Positions 50,785 to 60,363 of a stretch of DNA of 64,000 nucleotides are shown here, one piece after another. The notes under the pieces are model-generated. The model saw nothing but the letters and a program-made list of their open reading frames with translations. It searched no databases and was not told where the DNA came from. This DNA comes from Deltaproteobacteria bacterium. GTDB taxonomy: Bacteria; Myxococcota_A; UBA9042; PHBI01. The translations under genes and the position numbers were made by a program. Each line of letters opens with the position of its first letter. Within the stretch, counting starts at the first letter, position 1. Where the stretch lies: positions 1-64,000 of the forward strand of contig JACKFA010000007.1 in NCBI GenBank assembly GCA_020632715.1, read 5' to 3'.

Positions 50785-51237
50785 TCAGTTGTCGGGCGCC
50801 CCGGCCGTGATCCACTCGCGCAGCTTCGCGATGCCGCAGTTCACGCTGATCGGCTCCTCGGCGCCGTTCGGCATGAGCACGCCCTCGTCCGTCTCCATCG
50901 TGTCGGAGACCTTCTGCACCATGAAGCTCGCGTCCGGGTCGTTCGGCACCACGAGCAGCTTCCCGCGCGCCGACGCCTTCTCGTCTTCCGCCAGCACGTT
51001 CACGAGCCGCCCGTGGAGCCCCGCCACCGTCTCGAGGTCGAGGTCCGTGTCGCTCGAGCCCTTCTCGTGGCACGCCGAGAACACGCACGACCGCGCGAAG
51101 TAGTTCTCCTGCAGCGACGAGAGCGTCGCCTCCGTCTTGCAGACGGGCGTCGTCTCCCCAGGCGCCGAGTCGCACGCCGCCGCCCCGAGCGACCCCATCA
51201 TCACGAGCCCGACCAGCACCGCCGAGAATCCCCTCAC
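50785..51237 (-). CDS. Cytochrome-c-like lipoprotein
   Basis: 150 aa from GTG 51237, preceded by GAGGAG. The lipoprotein signal ends AAAC. The centre has SCVFSACHEKG, close to a c-type haem motif but with four residues between the Cys (CX4CH, not CXXCH). A loop DLDLETVAGLHGRLVNV and the later PNGAEEPISVNCGIAKLREWITAGAP follow, as in planctomycete/myxobacterial cytochrome-like proteins. Haem binding is uncertain because of the spacing. It lies upstream of the PHM-like oxidase gene on the same strand, so an electron-transfer role is plausible but unproven. Confidence 0.7.
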   Translation of the reverse strand: MRGFSAVLVGLVMMGSLGAAACDSAPGETTPVCKTEATLSSLQENYFARSCVFSACHEKGSSDTDLDLETVAGLHGRLVNVLAEDEKASARGKLLVVPNDPDASFMVQKVSDTMETDEGVLMPNGAEEPISVNCGIAKLREWITAGAPDN

Positions 51238-51438
51238 GTCCCGCTCCTCTCCGGAATCGTTCGCCTTCCTCACCGCGCCGCGCATCCCGCATCGCAACAA
51301 GGGCTCAGCGCCGCACCGTATCGGCCCGCGCGCCTCGACTCAATCTGAAATCTTCGCACTTGCACAATGCCCCGGCCGCCGCGCGCGCCGACCGACGCGT
51401 GACGGCGCGCCGAGGGTCGGCGCCCCCGAGCCCGCTCT

Positions 51439-52665
51439 TCAGAGGAACTGGTTCAGGTAGTCGCACACCCAGTGGCCCGGGCAGCACACCTGGTCGCCCG
51501 CGACGCCGTTGCCGATGTTCCCCGGGCTCACGCAGAGCCGGTAGCCCTGCGACGGGTAGTAGTAGGCCCAGAAGAAGCACATCTCGGCGTTCGCGCTCTC
51601 ACCGAAGCGCACCGTGTGGTTCGACGTGTTCTCCCACGTGCACCGGTAGCGGAAGCCCTGCCCCTCGCTGAACGTGAGCGGCGGGTCGTAGGTCGACACG
51701 GGCGGCTCCTCCCAGTCGAACTTCACGCCCTCGTCGGGGTAGACGGAGGTGCCCTCGTCCTCGGCGTCGGTCGCGTAGGAGACCTCGACGTTCTTGCCGT
51801 ACGCGTGCTCGTGGCCCGTCAGGGCGAAGACCTTGCTCCCGGCCGGCACGTCGAGGAAGCGCCACGGCGTCGTGAGCGTCTGCCCGGCCGGGATCTCGAA
51901 GTCGGGGTTGCCGTAGAAGAGGAGGTTCGCCTCGTCGGTCACGCGGTCGGCGGCGATGGCGTCGAAGTGGATGTCGCCGTGGGCCGTGATGCTCTCGGGG
52001 AAGTAGTTCAGGTAGTGCGCCTCGATGCGGATCATCTGGTGCGGCGCGAACTTGAAGGCGACCCCCGGCGGGAACGTGAGCGTCTCCTCGCGGATCTGCG
52101 TGATCATGAGCGGGTACGTCGTGCCCTTCAGCGTCGAGACGAACGGGTCGCAGTTGAACGGCGTCGTCCGCTCCTCGGTCTCGTCCGACACGTAGATGAT
52201 CATGTGGTGCGAGCCCTTGGCGAGCTCGGTGCGGATCTGCGAGACCCAGAGGTCGTCCTCGTTGTCGAGGCGGCGCACCACGCACTTCGTGACCTCGCGC
52301 CCCGGGTCCATCTGCCAGTCGCCGATGAACGTCGACGAGGTGCCCACGATCGGCGGCGGCTCGAGCGGCGTCGTGTCGACCGGCGTCGCCGTGTCCTCGG
52401 GCGTCGTCGTGGTCGCGTCCTCCGGGCTCGTCGTGGTCGCGTCCTCCGGCGGGGCCGTGGTCGTCGCGTCCTCGGGGGCCGTCGTCGTGCCGGTGGCGTC
52501 GTCCCCCGGGGTCGTCGTCGTCGCGACGTCGTCGCCGGTCGCGTCGTCGCCGCCGACCGCGTCGACCGCGCCGGTCGCGCCGTCTTGGGTGCCGCTCCCG
52601 CCGCTGTCGCAAGCGCCGAAGGAGACCAGGGACAAGACCATGAGCGGGGCCAGAACACGTGTCAT
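51439..52665 (-). CDS. PHM-like type II copper monooxygenase lipoprotein
   Basis: 408 aa. ATG 52665 gives a lipoprotein signal (LVSFGAC). Next is an Asp/Thr/Pro/Ala-rich linker (repeats of EDATTT, about residues 30-105). The C-terminal 300 residues show the copper-site pattern of peptidylglycine alpha-hydroxylating monooxygenases: HHM in KGSHHMIIYV, the HxH in LTGHEHAYGKN and the Met ligand in GESANAEMCFFW. Additional Cys pairs fit a disulfide-stabilised exported fold. A role in hydroxylation of a peptide or small molecule is inferred; the family has many non-peptide members. Confidence 0.82.
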   Translation of the reverse strand: MTRVLAPLMVLSLVSFGACDSGGSGTQDGATGAVDAVGGDDATGDDVATTTTPGDDATGTTTAPEDATTTAPPEDATTTSPEDATTTTPEDTATPVDTTPLEPPPIVGTSSTFIGDWQMDPGREVTKCVVRRLDNEDDLWVSQIRTELAKGSHHMIIYVSDETEERTTPFNCDPFVSTLKGTTYPLMITQIREETLTFPPGVAFKFAPHQMIRIEAHYLNYFPESITAHGDIHFDAIAADRVTDEANLLFYGNPDFEIPAGQTLTTPWRFLDVPAGSKVFALTGHEHAYGKNVEVSYATDAEDEGTSVYPDEGVKFDWEEPPVSTYDPPLTFSEGQGFRYRCTWENTSNHTVRFGESANAEMCFFWAYYYPSQGYRLCVSPGNIGNGVAGDQVCCPGHWVCDYLNQFL

Positions 52666-52792
52666 GGCCGGCACTTTGGCATAGGCCAAACCCCCGCTTC
52701 AAGCGCCAAAGCGGCGCCAGCGGTTCTCGCTTCGAAACTCCGGACGAGGCATAGTAGCGCGGCCCCTGCCCCGCCGAAGGAGTCCGTGCCCG

Positions 52793-55700
52793 ATGTGTCG
52801 CCGCGCTCGCCTGGCCGTCTTCGCGCCCCTCGCCCTGCTCTCGCTCCTGCTCGTCCCGGCCTGCGCCGACGACGCCACCACCGGCGGCGTGGACGTCGCC
52901 GACGGGATCCTCGAGCCCGACACCCTCGTCGTCGACACGAGCGTCCCCGCGGACACGATCGTCGTCATCGACACGAGCGCCGACACCGCGGGGCCGGTCG
53001 ACACGGGCGGCGGGAGCGACGTCGAGGGCGGCTTCGGCGCGCCCTGCCAGGGCAACGTCGACTGCCTCGACGGCTTCTGCGTCGAGGGGGAGGAGGGCTT
53101 CTTCTGCACGAAGATCTGCGAGGAGAGCTGCCCCGACGGCATGGACTGCAAGTCGGTCCTCACGGCGGGCGCCGACCCGGTCTTCCTGTGCCTGCCGCGC
53201 CTCGCGAAGGTGTGCGTGCCCTGCAAGAGCGACTTCCAGTGCACGGGCGGCGCGTGCCTCGAGATCGACGGCGCGGGGCAGTGCGCGATCAGCTGCGAGG
53301 GCGCCGGCGACTGCCCGACCGGCTACGACTGCGCCGCCGACCCGGCGGGCGTCCGGAGCGGCGACTTCTGCCAGCCGCGCTCCGGGAGCTGCGACTGCAC
53401 GCCGGAGCTCGACGGCGCGCAGCGCACGTGCGTCGTAGCGAACGACGTCGGCACCTGCTACGGCGTCGAGACGTGCGACGCCGAGACGGGCTGGGGCGGC
53501 TGCAACGCGCGCACGCCGGCCGAGGACCTGTGCGACGGGCTCGACAACGACTGCAACGGCCTCGTCGACGACGGCGTCGAGGACGGCGGCGCCTGCAACA
53601 AGACGATCGCGGGCGTCGGCACCTGTCACGGCGTCGAGGTCTGCCTCGGGCCGCAGGGGCTCGTCTGCAGCGCGCCGACCCCGGAGGCGGAGACCTGCGA
53701 CTTCAAGGACAACGACTGCGATGGCGGCGTCGACGAGGACTTCAAGGACGCCTCGGGCGAGTGGACGACGACCGCCAACTGCGGCACGTGCGGCAACGAC
53801 TGCAGCACCAAGATCCCGCACGGCGTGGGCCGCTGCGAGGCCGTCGGGCAGGGGTCGCCGGTGTGCGTGGTCGACCACTGCGACGCCGACTACGTCGCCA
53901 TCAACCAGTTCCAGTGCTCGCTCCCGCCCGACGTCTCGTGCCAGCCGTGCGCCGGCGACGACGACTGCTTCGGCGGCTCCTGCGTGGACCTCGACGGGCA
54001 GCGCGTGTGCGTCTCGCCGTGCGGCGGGGCGGCGCGCTCCTGCGGCGACGGCTACGCGTGTCAGGCGGTCGGGAGCGGCGGGGAGCGCTGCCTGCCGGTG
54101 ACGGGCTCGTGCGTGTGCAACGCGACGACGGACGGGCAGGCGCGGGCGTGCGTGCGGACGAACGCGGCGGGGACGTGCTTCGGGCAGGAGGTCTGCGACG
54201 CGATGTCCGGCTGGAGCGGGTGCAACGCGCGGGAGCCGGCGGCCGAGGTGTGCGACGGGGTCGACAACGACTGCAACGGCGTCGCGGACGACGGCGTCGT
54301 GCCGCCGACGGAGCCGTGCGAGAACGCGGTCGCGGGCGTCGGGACCTGCACGGGGACGTGGTTCTGCGCGAGCAATGGCGCGGGCGGGGTGGCCTGGACC
54401 TGCAACGCGGCGACGCCGGAGCCCGAGGTGTGCGACTTCCGCGACAACGACTGCGACGGGCAGGTCGACGAGGGCTACAAGGACCAGGCGACGGGCGTCT
54501 ACGGCGCCGACGACGCCTGCGGCTCGTGCGGGGTCTCGTGCGACACGGCCGTGCCGCACGCGAGCGCGGGGTGCCTCGTGGGCGCGGGCGTCGCGCGCTG
54601 CGAGGTGCTCGAGTGCGACCCGGGCTACTACCAGGCGGGGCCGCTCACGTGCCTGCCGGTGACGGAGGACCTGTGCACGCCGTGCGCGACGGACGCGCAG
54701 TGCCCGACGCCGGGGGACCGCTGCCTCGACCTCGACGGCGGGCGCTTCTGCGGGCGCGACTGCGGCGCGACGAACCTGCACGGGACGGCGGCGGGCGTGT
54801 GCCCGAGCGGGTTCGCGTGCCAGGCCGTCCTCGGCGGGGCGGACCAGTGCGTGCCGGCGACGGGGAGCTGCAGCTGCCTCGCGGGGGACGTGGGGGAGCA
54901 GCGGACGTGCATCCGGTCGAATGCGCTCGGGACGTGCTACGGGCAGGAGACGTGCGCGGCGGGCGGGTGGTCGAGCTGCACCGTGACGGCGCCGGTCGCG
55001 GAGGTGTGCAACGGCAGGGACGACGACTGCAACAGCGCGATCGACGACGTGGCCGGCCGCGGGCAGGCGTGCAGCATCACGAACGCGAACGGGACGTGCC
55101 CGGGGGTGAAGGACTGCCCGGCGAGCGGGGCGGCGCTCGTGTGCGTCGGGAAGACGCCGGCCGCGGAGAGCTGCAACTACGCGGACGACGACTGCAACGG
55201 CGTCGCCGACGACCCGTGGGCGGCGACGCTGTTCCAGTCGTGCTCGAAGGGGCAGGGGGTGTGTCAGCGGTTCGGCTTCATGGCGTGCAAGGCCGACGGG
55301 AGCGGCGTCGAGTGCAACGCGCAGCCGGGGCCGCAGGGGGAGGAGATCTGCGACGGCCTCGACAACGACTGCGACGGGGAGACCGACGAGGGCCCGTGGG
55401 ATGAGAAGGGGCAGCCGTGCACGGCGGGGCTCGGCGTGTGCCAGGTGACGGGCGTCAAGGTGTGCAGCCCCGACGGGGCGACGCTCGTGTGCTCGGCGAC
55501 GCCGCCGGCGCCTGGCACGAGCGACCCGTGCGATGGGCTCGACAACGACTGCAACGGCGTCGTCGACGACGCGTTCGCCGCGCAGAAGGGGGCGGTCTGC
55601 TCGAACGGGCAGGGCGTGTGCAAGGCGTTCGGCAACCTCGTGTGCGGGAACGGGGGCGCGAGCTTGGTCTGCAACGCCACGGAGGGCACGGGGACGCCCG

Positions 55701-57598
55701 AGGTGTGCGATCTCGTCGACAACGACTGCGACGGCGCGACGGACAACGGCTTCCAGGTCGGCGGGCGCTACGTGAGCCCGACGGCGTGCGGCAACTGCTT
55801 CACGAACTGCGAGGCGATCTTCGGCGTCGGCGGCGGCTACGGGACGTGCAACACGACGCCGCCGCTGCCGGTGTGCGCGCTGAAGTGCTGCCGCGCGGGG
55901 GACACGAGCCATGGGTGCGACGGCGGCAACTACTTCGACCTGAACGGCGTGCCGGGCGACGGGTGCGAGTTCGTGGTCGACACGACGGCGGTCTACGTGG
56001 CGACGACGGACTCGGGGGCGGTCGACGACGGGACGTGCGGGCTCGCGCCGACGGTGACGGGGCTCGGGCACCCGTGCAAGAGCATCACGAAGGGGATCGC
56101 GCGGGCGGCGGCGCTGTCGCGGGGGAAGGTGCTGGTCGCGAGCGGGCAGTACACGGAGACGGTGACGGTGGTGGACGGCGTGTCGCTCTACGGCGGCTAC
56201 AGCGCGCAGACGTGGCAGCGGGCGACGGACCTGTTCCTGACGGCGGTGACGGGGAACACGGCGAGCGGGCACCGCGTGACGCTCAACGCGACCGACATCA
56301 CGACGAAGAACACGGTGGTCGACGGCTTCACGATCTACGGGCAGACGGCCACGGGCGTGGCCGAGAACAGCTACGCGGTGCTCGCGCGGCGCTCGAACCA
56401 GCGGCTCACGCTCACGCACAACGTGGTGTGGGCGGGGGCGGGCGGCCCGGGCGACAGCGGGACGCGCGGCGGGGACGGCACGAACGGCGGCGGCGGCGGC
56501 GCGGGGCACGTGGCGTTCGAGGCGGTCGGCTCGGGCTCCCCGTACTACTGCTGGCGGACGTGCAACGCGGCCGGCGCCTCGAACGCGGGCGGCAACGGCG
56601 GCACGAACGGCTCGTGCAGCGCCGCGAACGGCGGCAAGGGCGGGACGGGCGACTGCCCGGACTACAACAACAGCGTCGACACCTGCATCAACTGGACGTT
56701 GACGTCCTTGCAGACGCAGACCACCAAGGGCGTCAACGGGCAGGGCGCGAGCCCGGGCGCGGGCGGTGTGGGCGGCTGTGATAGCCTCATCGACCCCTAC
56801 GCCCTCGACGGCACGTGCGACTGCAAGCCGGCGGAGTTCGACGCGGCGCAGTGCCCGAACGGCACGTTCTCGGCGGCGGGCACCGACGGCGGCAAGGGCT
56901 CGTCGGGCTCGGCGGGGACGCGCTGCAGCACGCCGGCGGGGCAGCTCGTGAGCGGGCACTGGCAGGGCAACGCGGGGAGCGTCGGCGGGGCGGGCGGCGC
57001 GGGCTCGGGCGGCGGTGGCGGTGGTGCCGGCGGCGGCGTCGAGCAGTACAACGACGGCTCGTGCACGACGGGCGGGTCGGACTTCGGCGGCTCGGGCGGC
57101 GGCGGCGGGGCCGGCGGGTGCGGTGGCGGCGGCGGGACGGCCGGGAAGGCCGGCGGCGGGGCGTTCGGGATCTTCGTGGTGTTCGAGACGAACCCGGGGA
57201 CGGCGGTACCGGCGATCCGCGACAACACGATCCACACGGGCTACGGCGGCGTCGGCGGGCGCGGCGGCGAGGCCGGGACGCCGGGGACGGGCGGCTCGGG
57301 CGGCGGCGGCGGCGGCGGCGGCGTGTCGGGGACGAACTACTGGTGCGCGAGCCCGGGGTCGAAGGGCGGCGAGGGCGGCGACGGCGGCCCGGGCGGCGGC
57401 GGCGGCGGCGGGTGTGGCGGCGCGAGCTACGGCGTGTGGGTCGGCGGCCCGTACACGGCGTCGAACCTGAGCGGCTGGACGAACGCGGTGACGCTCGACG
57501 GCGCGGGTGGCGCGGGCGGCCCCGGCGGGCAGACGACGGCGGGCGGCAACAAGGGCCAGGACGGCCTCGCGGGGACGCACGCGCTGAAGAACTACTGA
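52793..57598 (+). CDS. Giant MopE-repeat lipoprotein
   Basis: 1601 aa; AGGAG precedes ATG 52793. The lipoprotein signal ends LLLVPAC, followed by an Asp/Thr/Val linker. About nine copies of the MopE-type metal-binding motif (C-D-x-x-D-N-D-C-x-G-x-x-D-D/E-G) occur between about residues 240 and 1000, interleaved with EGF-like Cys pairs. Next comes a carbohydrate-binding or beta-helix-like region (KNTVVDGFTIYGQTATGV). The last 400 residues are very rich in Gly and Asn (GGNGGTNGS, GGGGGAGG). An extracellular metal- and matrix-binding protein is likely. No enzyme is recognised. Confidence 0.87.
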   Translation: MCRRARLAVFAPLALLSLLLVPACADDATTGGVDVADGILEPDTLVVDTSVPADTIVVIDTSADTAGPVDTGGGSDVEGGFGAPCQGNVDCLDGFCVEGEEGFFCTKICEESCPDGMDCKSVLTAGADPVFLCLPRLAKVCVPCKSDFQCTGGACLEIDGAGQCAISCEGAGDCPTGYDCAADPAGVRSGDFCQPRSGSCDCTPELDGAQRTCVVANDVGTCYGVETCDAETGWGGCNARTPAEDLCDGLDNDCNGLVDDGVEDGGACNKTIAGVGTCHGVEVCLGPQGLVCSAPTPEAETCDFKDNDCDGGVDEDFKDASGEWTTTANCGTCGNDCSTKIPHGVGRCEAVGQGSPVCVVDHCDADYVAINQFQCSLPPDVSCQPCAGDDDCFGGSCVDLDGQRVCVSPCGGAARSCGDGYACQAVGSGGERCLPVTGSCVCNATTDGQARACVRTNAAGTCFGQEVCDAMSGWSGCNAREPAAEVCDGVDNDCNGVADDGVVPPTEPCENAVAGVGTCTGTWFCASNGAGGVAWTCNAATPEPEVCDFRDNDCDGQVDEGYKDQATGVYGADDACGSCGVSCDTAVPHASAGCLVGAGVARCEVLECDPGYYQAGPLTCLPVTEDLCTPCATDAQCPTPGDRCLDLDGGRFCGRDCGATNLHGTAAGVCPSGFACQAVLGGADQCVPATGSCSCLAGDVGEQRTCIRSNALGTCYGQETCAAGGWSSCTVTAPVAEVCNGRDDDCNSAIDDVAGRGQACSITNANGTCPGVKDCPASGAALVCVGKTPAAESCNYADDDCNGVADDPWAATLFQSCSKGQGVCQRFGFMACKADGSGVECNAQPGPQGEEICDGLDNDCDGETDEGPWDEKGQPCTAGLGVCQVTGVKVCSPDGATLVCSATPPAPGTSDPCDGLDNDCNGVVDDAFAAQKGAVCSNGQGVCKAFGNLVCGNGGASLVCNATEGTGTPEVCDLVDNDCDGATDNGFQVGGRYVSPTACGNCFTNCEAIFGVGGGYGTCNTTPPLPVCALKCCRAGDTSHGCDGGNYFDLNGVPGDGCEFVVDTTAVYVATTDSGAVDDGTCGLAPTVTGLGHPCKSITKGIARAAALSRGKVLVASGQYTETVTVVDGVSLYGGYSAQTWQRATDLFLTAVTGNTASGHRVTLNATDITTKNTVVDGFTIYGQTATGVAENSYAVLARRSNQRLTLTHNVVWAGAGGPGDSGTRGGDGTNGGGGGAGHVAFEAVGSGSPYYCWRTCNAAGASNAGGNGGTNGSCSAANGGKGGTGDCPDYNNSVDTCINWTLTSLQTQTTKGVNGQGASPGAGGVGGCDSLIDPYALDGTCDCKPAEFDAAQCPNGTFSAAGTDGGKGSSGSAGTRCSTPAGQLVSGHWQGNAGSVGGAGGAGSGGGGGGAGGGVEQYNDGSCTTGGSDFGGSGGGGGAGGCGGGGGTAGKAGGGAFGIFVVFETNPGTAVPAIRDNTIHTGYGGVGGRGGEAGTPGTGGSGGGGGGGGVSGTNYWCASPGSKGGEGGDGGPGGGGGGGCGGASYGVWVGGPYTASNLSGWTNAVTLDGAGGAGGPGGQTTAGGNKGQDGLAGTHALKNY

Positions 57599-57641
57599 GC
57601 GGGGGATTGGTATCTAAGTCTCTGTGGTGGATAGGTTTTCA

Positions 57642-57849
57642 ACCACGGAGCACGGAGGCACGGAGGGTCCGGTGGAGCGACCGGGTCCCTGCCGCGGTCG
57701 CACGGCCGGTCCAGTGGGAGACGGTGGGGAGGAAGGGAGGACGATTGCCTCCTCCCCTCCTCCCCGCCCCGAGCACCACGGAGCGCGAGCCGGAGGCATA
57801 AGTCTCCGAATCCACTGGACCCTCCGTGCCTCCGTGCCTCCGTGGTTTC
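57642..57849. repeat. CACGGAGGCACGGAGG inverted-repeat pair
   Basis: CCACGGAGCACGGAGGCACG (from 57642) and its reverse complement (CCTCCGTGCCTCCGTG, 57819-57845) form a hairpin with a loop of about 150 bp. It is the same family as the copies at 35599-36000. The 420-bp gap between the MopE gene and the P450 gene holds no other feature. Confidence 0.8.
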
Positions 57850-58019
57850 CCTCCACGGACTTCGCCACGACCCCACAGCGTGTCCTCCGGCCGCGCGGCC
57901 ACGATGCCGCACGACCCCGGATCGGCACCGCCTCCCGGAATTCGCCCCCGCCCACCTCGTCGCGATCCACCCGCCCGTGATAATCGTAGAGCACTCACAC
58001 ACGGAGAGAGGAGCTCGCG

Positions 58020-59333
58020 ATGACCACGGACGCGCTGCCGCTGCCGCCCGGATCGGGTGGTATGCCCTTGCTCGGTGAGACCCTGCCCATGCTGAAGGAC
58101 GGCTACGCCTTCGTGCGTGAGCGCGTCGAGCGGCACGGGCCCGTCTTCCGCACGAACGTCCTCTTCAAGAAGACCGCCGTGCTGGTGGGGCCCGACGCGC
58201 TCGGCGCCTTCCTCGACCCGGCGAACGTGACGCGCGTCGGGGGTCTGCCGCCGCACATCGCCGACCTCTTCGGCAAGGGCGCGATCAACCAGATCGACGG
58301 CCCGGTGCACACCGCGCGGAAGACCATCATCCTCGCCGCGCTCGACCGCGCCGCGCTCGAGTCCTACACGGCGGACGTCGTCGCCATCACGCGCGACCAC
58401 CTCACGCGCTGGCGCGCGCGCGGCGAGGAGCGCGTCGCCGACGCCGGGAAGCGCCTCGCCATCGCGCTCGTCGGCAAGAACATCTTCGATCTCGCCGAGG
58501 GGCCCGATCTCGACGCCCTCTACGACGACGTCCAGCTCATCGGCGGCGGCTTCTCGGGGCTCCCGGTGAACCTCCCGGGCACGGCGTTCAACAAGGCGCT
58601 CAAGGCGAAGAAGCGCCTCTTCGCGCGCTACGCGGCCATCGTCGCCGACCACCGCGCGCGGCCGCGCGAGGACGGGCTCTCGCGCATGCTCGCCGCCGAG
58701 GTCGACGGCACGCGCCTCGACGACGAGGCCGTCGTGCGCGAGCTCCACCACCTCCTCCTCGCCGGCTACATCGTGTGGGGGATGTTCATCGCGGGCCTCC
58801 TGCGCCTCGGCGCGGAGCCCGCCCTGGCCGACGCGCTCCGCGCCGAGGTCGGCGCCCTCCCGGAGGCCCCCGACGCGAGGGCCCTCCTCCACCTCCCAGG
58901 GCTCGCCGCGTTCGCGCAGGAGGTGAAGCGGACGACCCCGATGATCCCCATCTTCTTCGGGGTCGCCGCGCGCGACTTCGAGGTCGCGGGGCACCGGGTC
59001 CCGGCTGGTTGGCGCGTGCTCTGGGCGATCCACGCGAGCAACAACAGCGGCGTCTCCGCGTTCTCCGACCCCTCCCGCTTCGATCCGGCGCGCTTCGGCG
59101 AGGCGCGCCGCGAGGACGCCCGCCACCCGCACGCGCTGTCGCCGCAGGGGTCGGGGCCGCCGACCGGCCACCGGTGCGCAGGCGTGGAGTACTCGACCCT
59201 GCTCCTGCACGCGTTCTTCGCCGAGCTCCTGCGCGTCGGGCGCTTCACCGTGCCGGAGCAGGATCTGCGCACCAACGCCGCCACGATCCCGCCCGAGTAC
59301 CCGGGCGGGGTGCGCGTGCGCTTCGAAGGGTGA
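58020..59333 (+). CDS. Cytochrome P450
   Basis: 437 aa. ATG 58020 with AGGAG 6 bp upstream. Haem-binding region GPPTGHRCAGVEYST has the Cys ligand at residue 386. The K-helix ExxR is EVKR (Glu301-Arg304), and the PERF-like segment FSDPSRFDPARFG is present. The I-helix (about residues 242-255, HLLLAGYIVWGMFIAG) lacks the usual acid/alcohol (D/E-T) pair of monooxygenases. That may indicate an unusual oxygen activation, a peroxygenase-like chemistry or a non-oxidising reaction. The substrate is unknown. No redox partner gene of the ferredoxin reductase type is next to it. Confidence 0.88.
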   Translation: MTTDALPLPPGSGGMPLLGETLPMLKDGYAFVRERVERHGPVFRTNVLFKKTAVLVGPDALGAFLDPANVTRVGGLPPHIADLFGKGAINQIDGPVHTARKTIILAALDRAALESYTADVVAITRDHLTRWRARGEERVADAGKRLAIALVGKNIFDLAEGPDLDALYDDVQLIGGGFSGLPVNLPGTAFNKALKAKKRLFARYAAIVADHRARPREDGLSRMLAAEVDGTRLDDEAVVRELHHLLLAGYIVWGMFIAGLLRLGAEPALADALRAEVGALPEAPDARALLHLPGLAAFAQEVKRTTPMIPIFFGVAARDFEVAGHRVPAGWRVLWAIHASNNSGVSAFSDPSRFDPARFGEARREDARHPHALSPQGSGPPTGHRCAGVEYSTLLLHAFFAELLRVGRFTVPEQDLRTNAATIPPEYPGGVRVRFEG

Positions 59334-59426
59334 CCTCGGGCGTGGGGCGGGGAGGGGCGTTCCGCCCCACCTCCTGGCACGGTGCGCTGGTCAAGAGGCG
59401 CCTCTCGGCCTTATGCTGGGCGTTGC

Positions 59427-60350
59427 ATGACGACGACGACCCTCCCGTGCTCCCAGGCCTCCCTCGACGTCGGCGAGCCGATCTACGCGACCGCGGCGGA
59501 GAAGACGGACGTCTGGCTCCTCCTCGAGCATGACGGGCAGTGGGCGCCGAAGGTGCTCGAGAGCCCCGGCCTCGCGCCGCGCACGCGCGCCTGGCTCGAG
59601 GAGTTCCTCGCCGACAACCCGACGGCGCGCGTGCAGCTCATCCGGAGAGGGCCGTCGCCGAATCGGGATGACAAGCAGCGCTTCTTCTTCGCCACGACGG
59701 GCGAGGACAACGCGGCGATGTGGTCTTTCGGGTACACGGACCCCGCCGAGCTCGAGAAGATCGACCTCTACGCCCTCCTCGAGAGCCCGCGGGCGCTGCC
59801 GGAGAGCCGGCGCTTCCGGCCGCTGTTCCTCGTCTGCACGCATGGTAAGCGCGACGCCTGCTGCGCGCGGCTCGGGCCGGCGATCTACCAGGCGCTCCAG
59901 CCGGAGTGGGAGGACGAGGTCTGGCAGACCTCGCACATCGGCGGTCACCGCTTCGCGGCGACGATGCTCTGCTTCCCGCACGGCCACTGCTTCGGGCGGC
60001 TCGACGCGGCGGTCGCGAGGCGCGTGGCGAGCGGGTACGCGGCGCGGCGGCTGACGGATCTGCTGCACTACCGCGGGCGGTCGACCTACGCGCGCCCCGT
60101 GCAGGCTGCGGAGTACTTCCTGCGGCAGGCGACGGGATCGTACGCGATCGACGCGCTGCACTACTCGCGCGGCGAGCTGCTCGACCCGGACCGGTGGCGG
60201 ATCTGCTTCTTCGACAAGGCGTCCGGCGAGACGCACGAGCTGACGATCGCGCGGGTCGTGGGCCCGGACCGGGCGCCGGCGAGCTGCGGCGAGGCGCCGA
60301 AGCCGGTCGACAGGCTCGTCCTCGAGAGCCACCGGCAGCTGACGTCGTAG
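59427..60350 (+). CDS. Sucrase/ferredoxin-like family protein
   Basis: 307 aa, cytoplasmic. The family's conserved Cys/His patch is present (VCTHGKRDACCARLG, then SHIGGHRFAATMLCFPHG). This matches the Sucrase/ferredoxin-like (PF06999) fold, which has a thioredoxin-like [2Fe-2S] ferredoxin relationship. ATG 59427 begins MTTTTLPCSQAS. It may bind an Fe-S cluster and serve as an electron carrier, possibly for the P450 upstream, but this is inference from position only. The REP-like array follows its stop. Confidence 0.85.
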   Translation: MTTTTLPCSQASLDVGEPIYATAAEKTDVWLLLEHDGQWAPKVLESPGLAPRTRAWLEEFLADNPTARVQLIRRGPSPNRDDKQRFFFATTGEDNAAMWSFGYTDPAELEKIDLYALLESPRALPESRRFRPLFLVCTHGKRDACCARLGPAIYQALQPEWEDEVWQTSHIGGHRFAATMLCFPHGHCFGRLDAAVARRVASGYAARRLTDLLHYRGRSTYARPVQAAEYFLRQATGSYAIDALHYSRGELLDPDRWRICFFDKASGETHELTIARVVGPDRAPASCGEAPKPVDRLVLESHRQLTS

Positions 60351-60363
60351 CGGGCTCGGTCGC

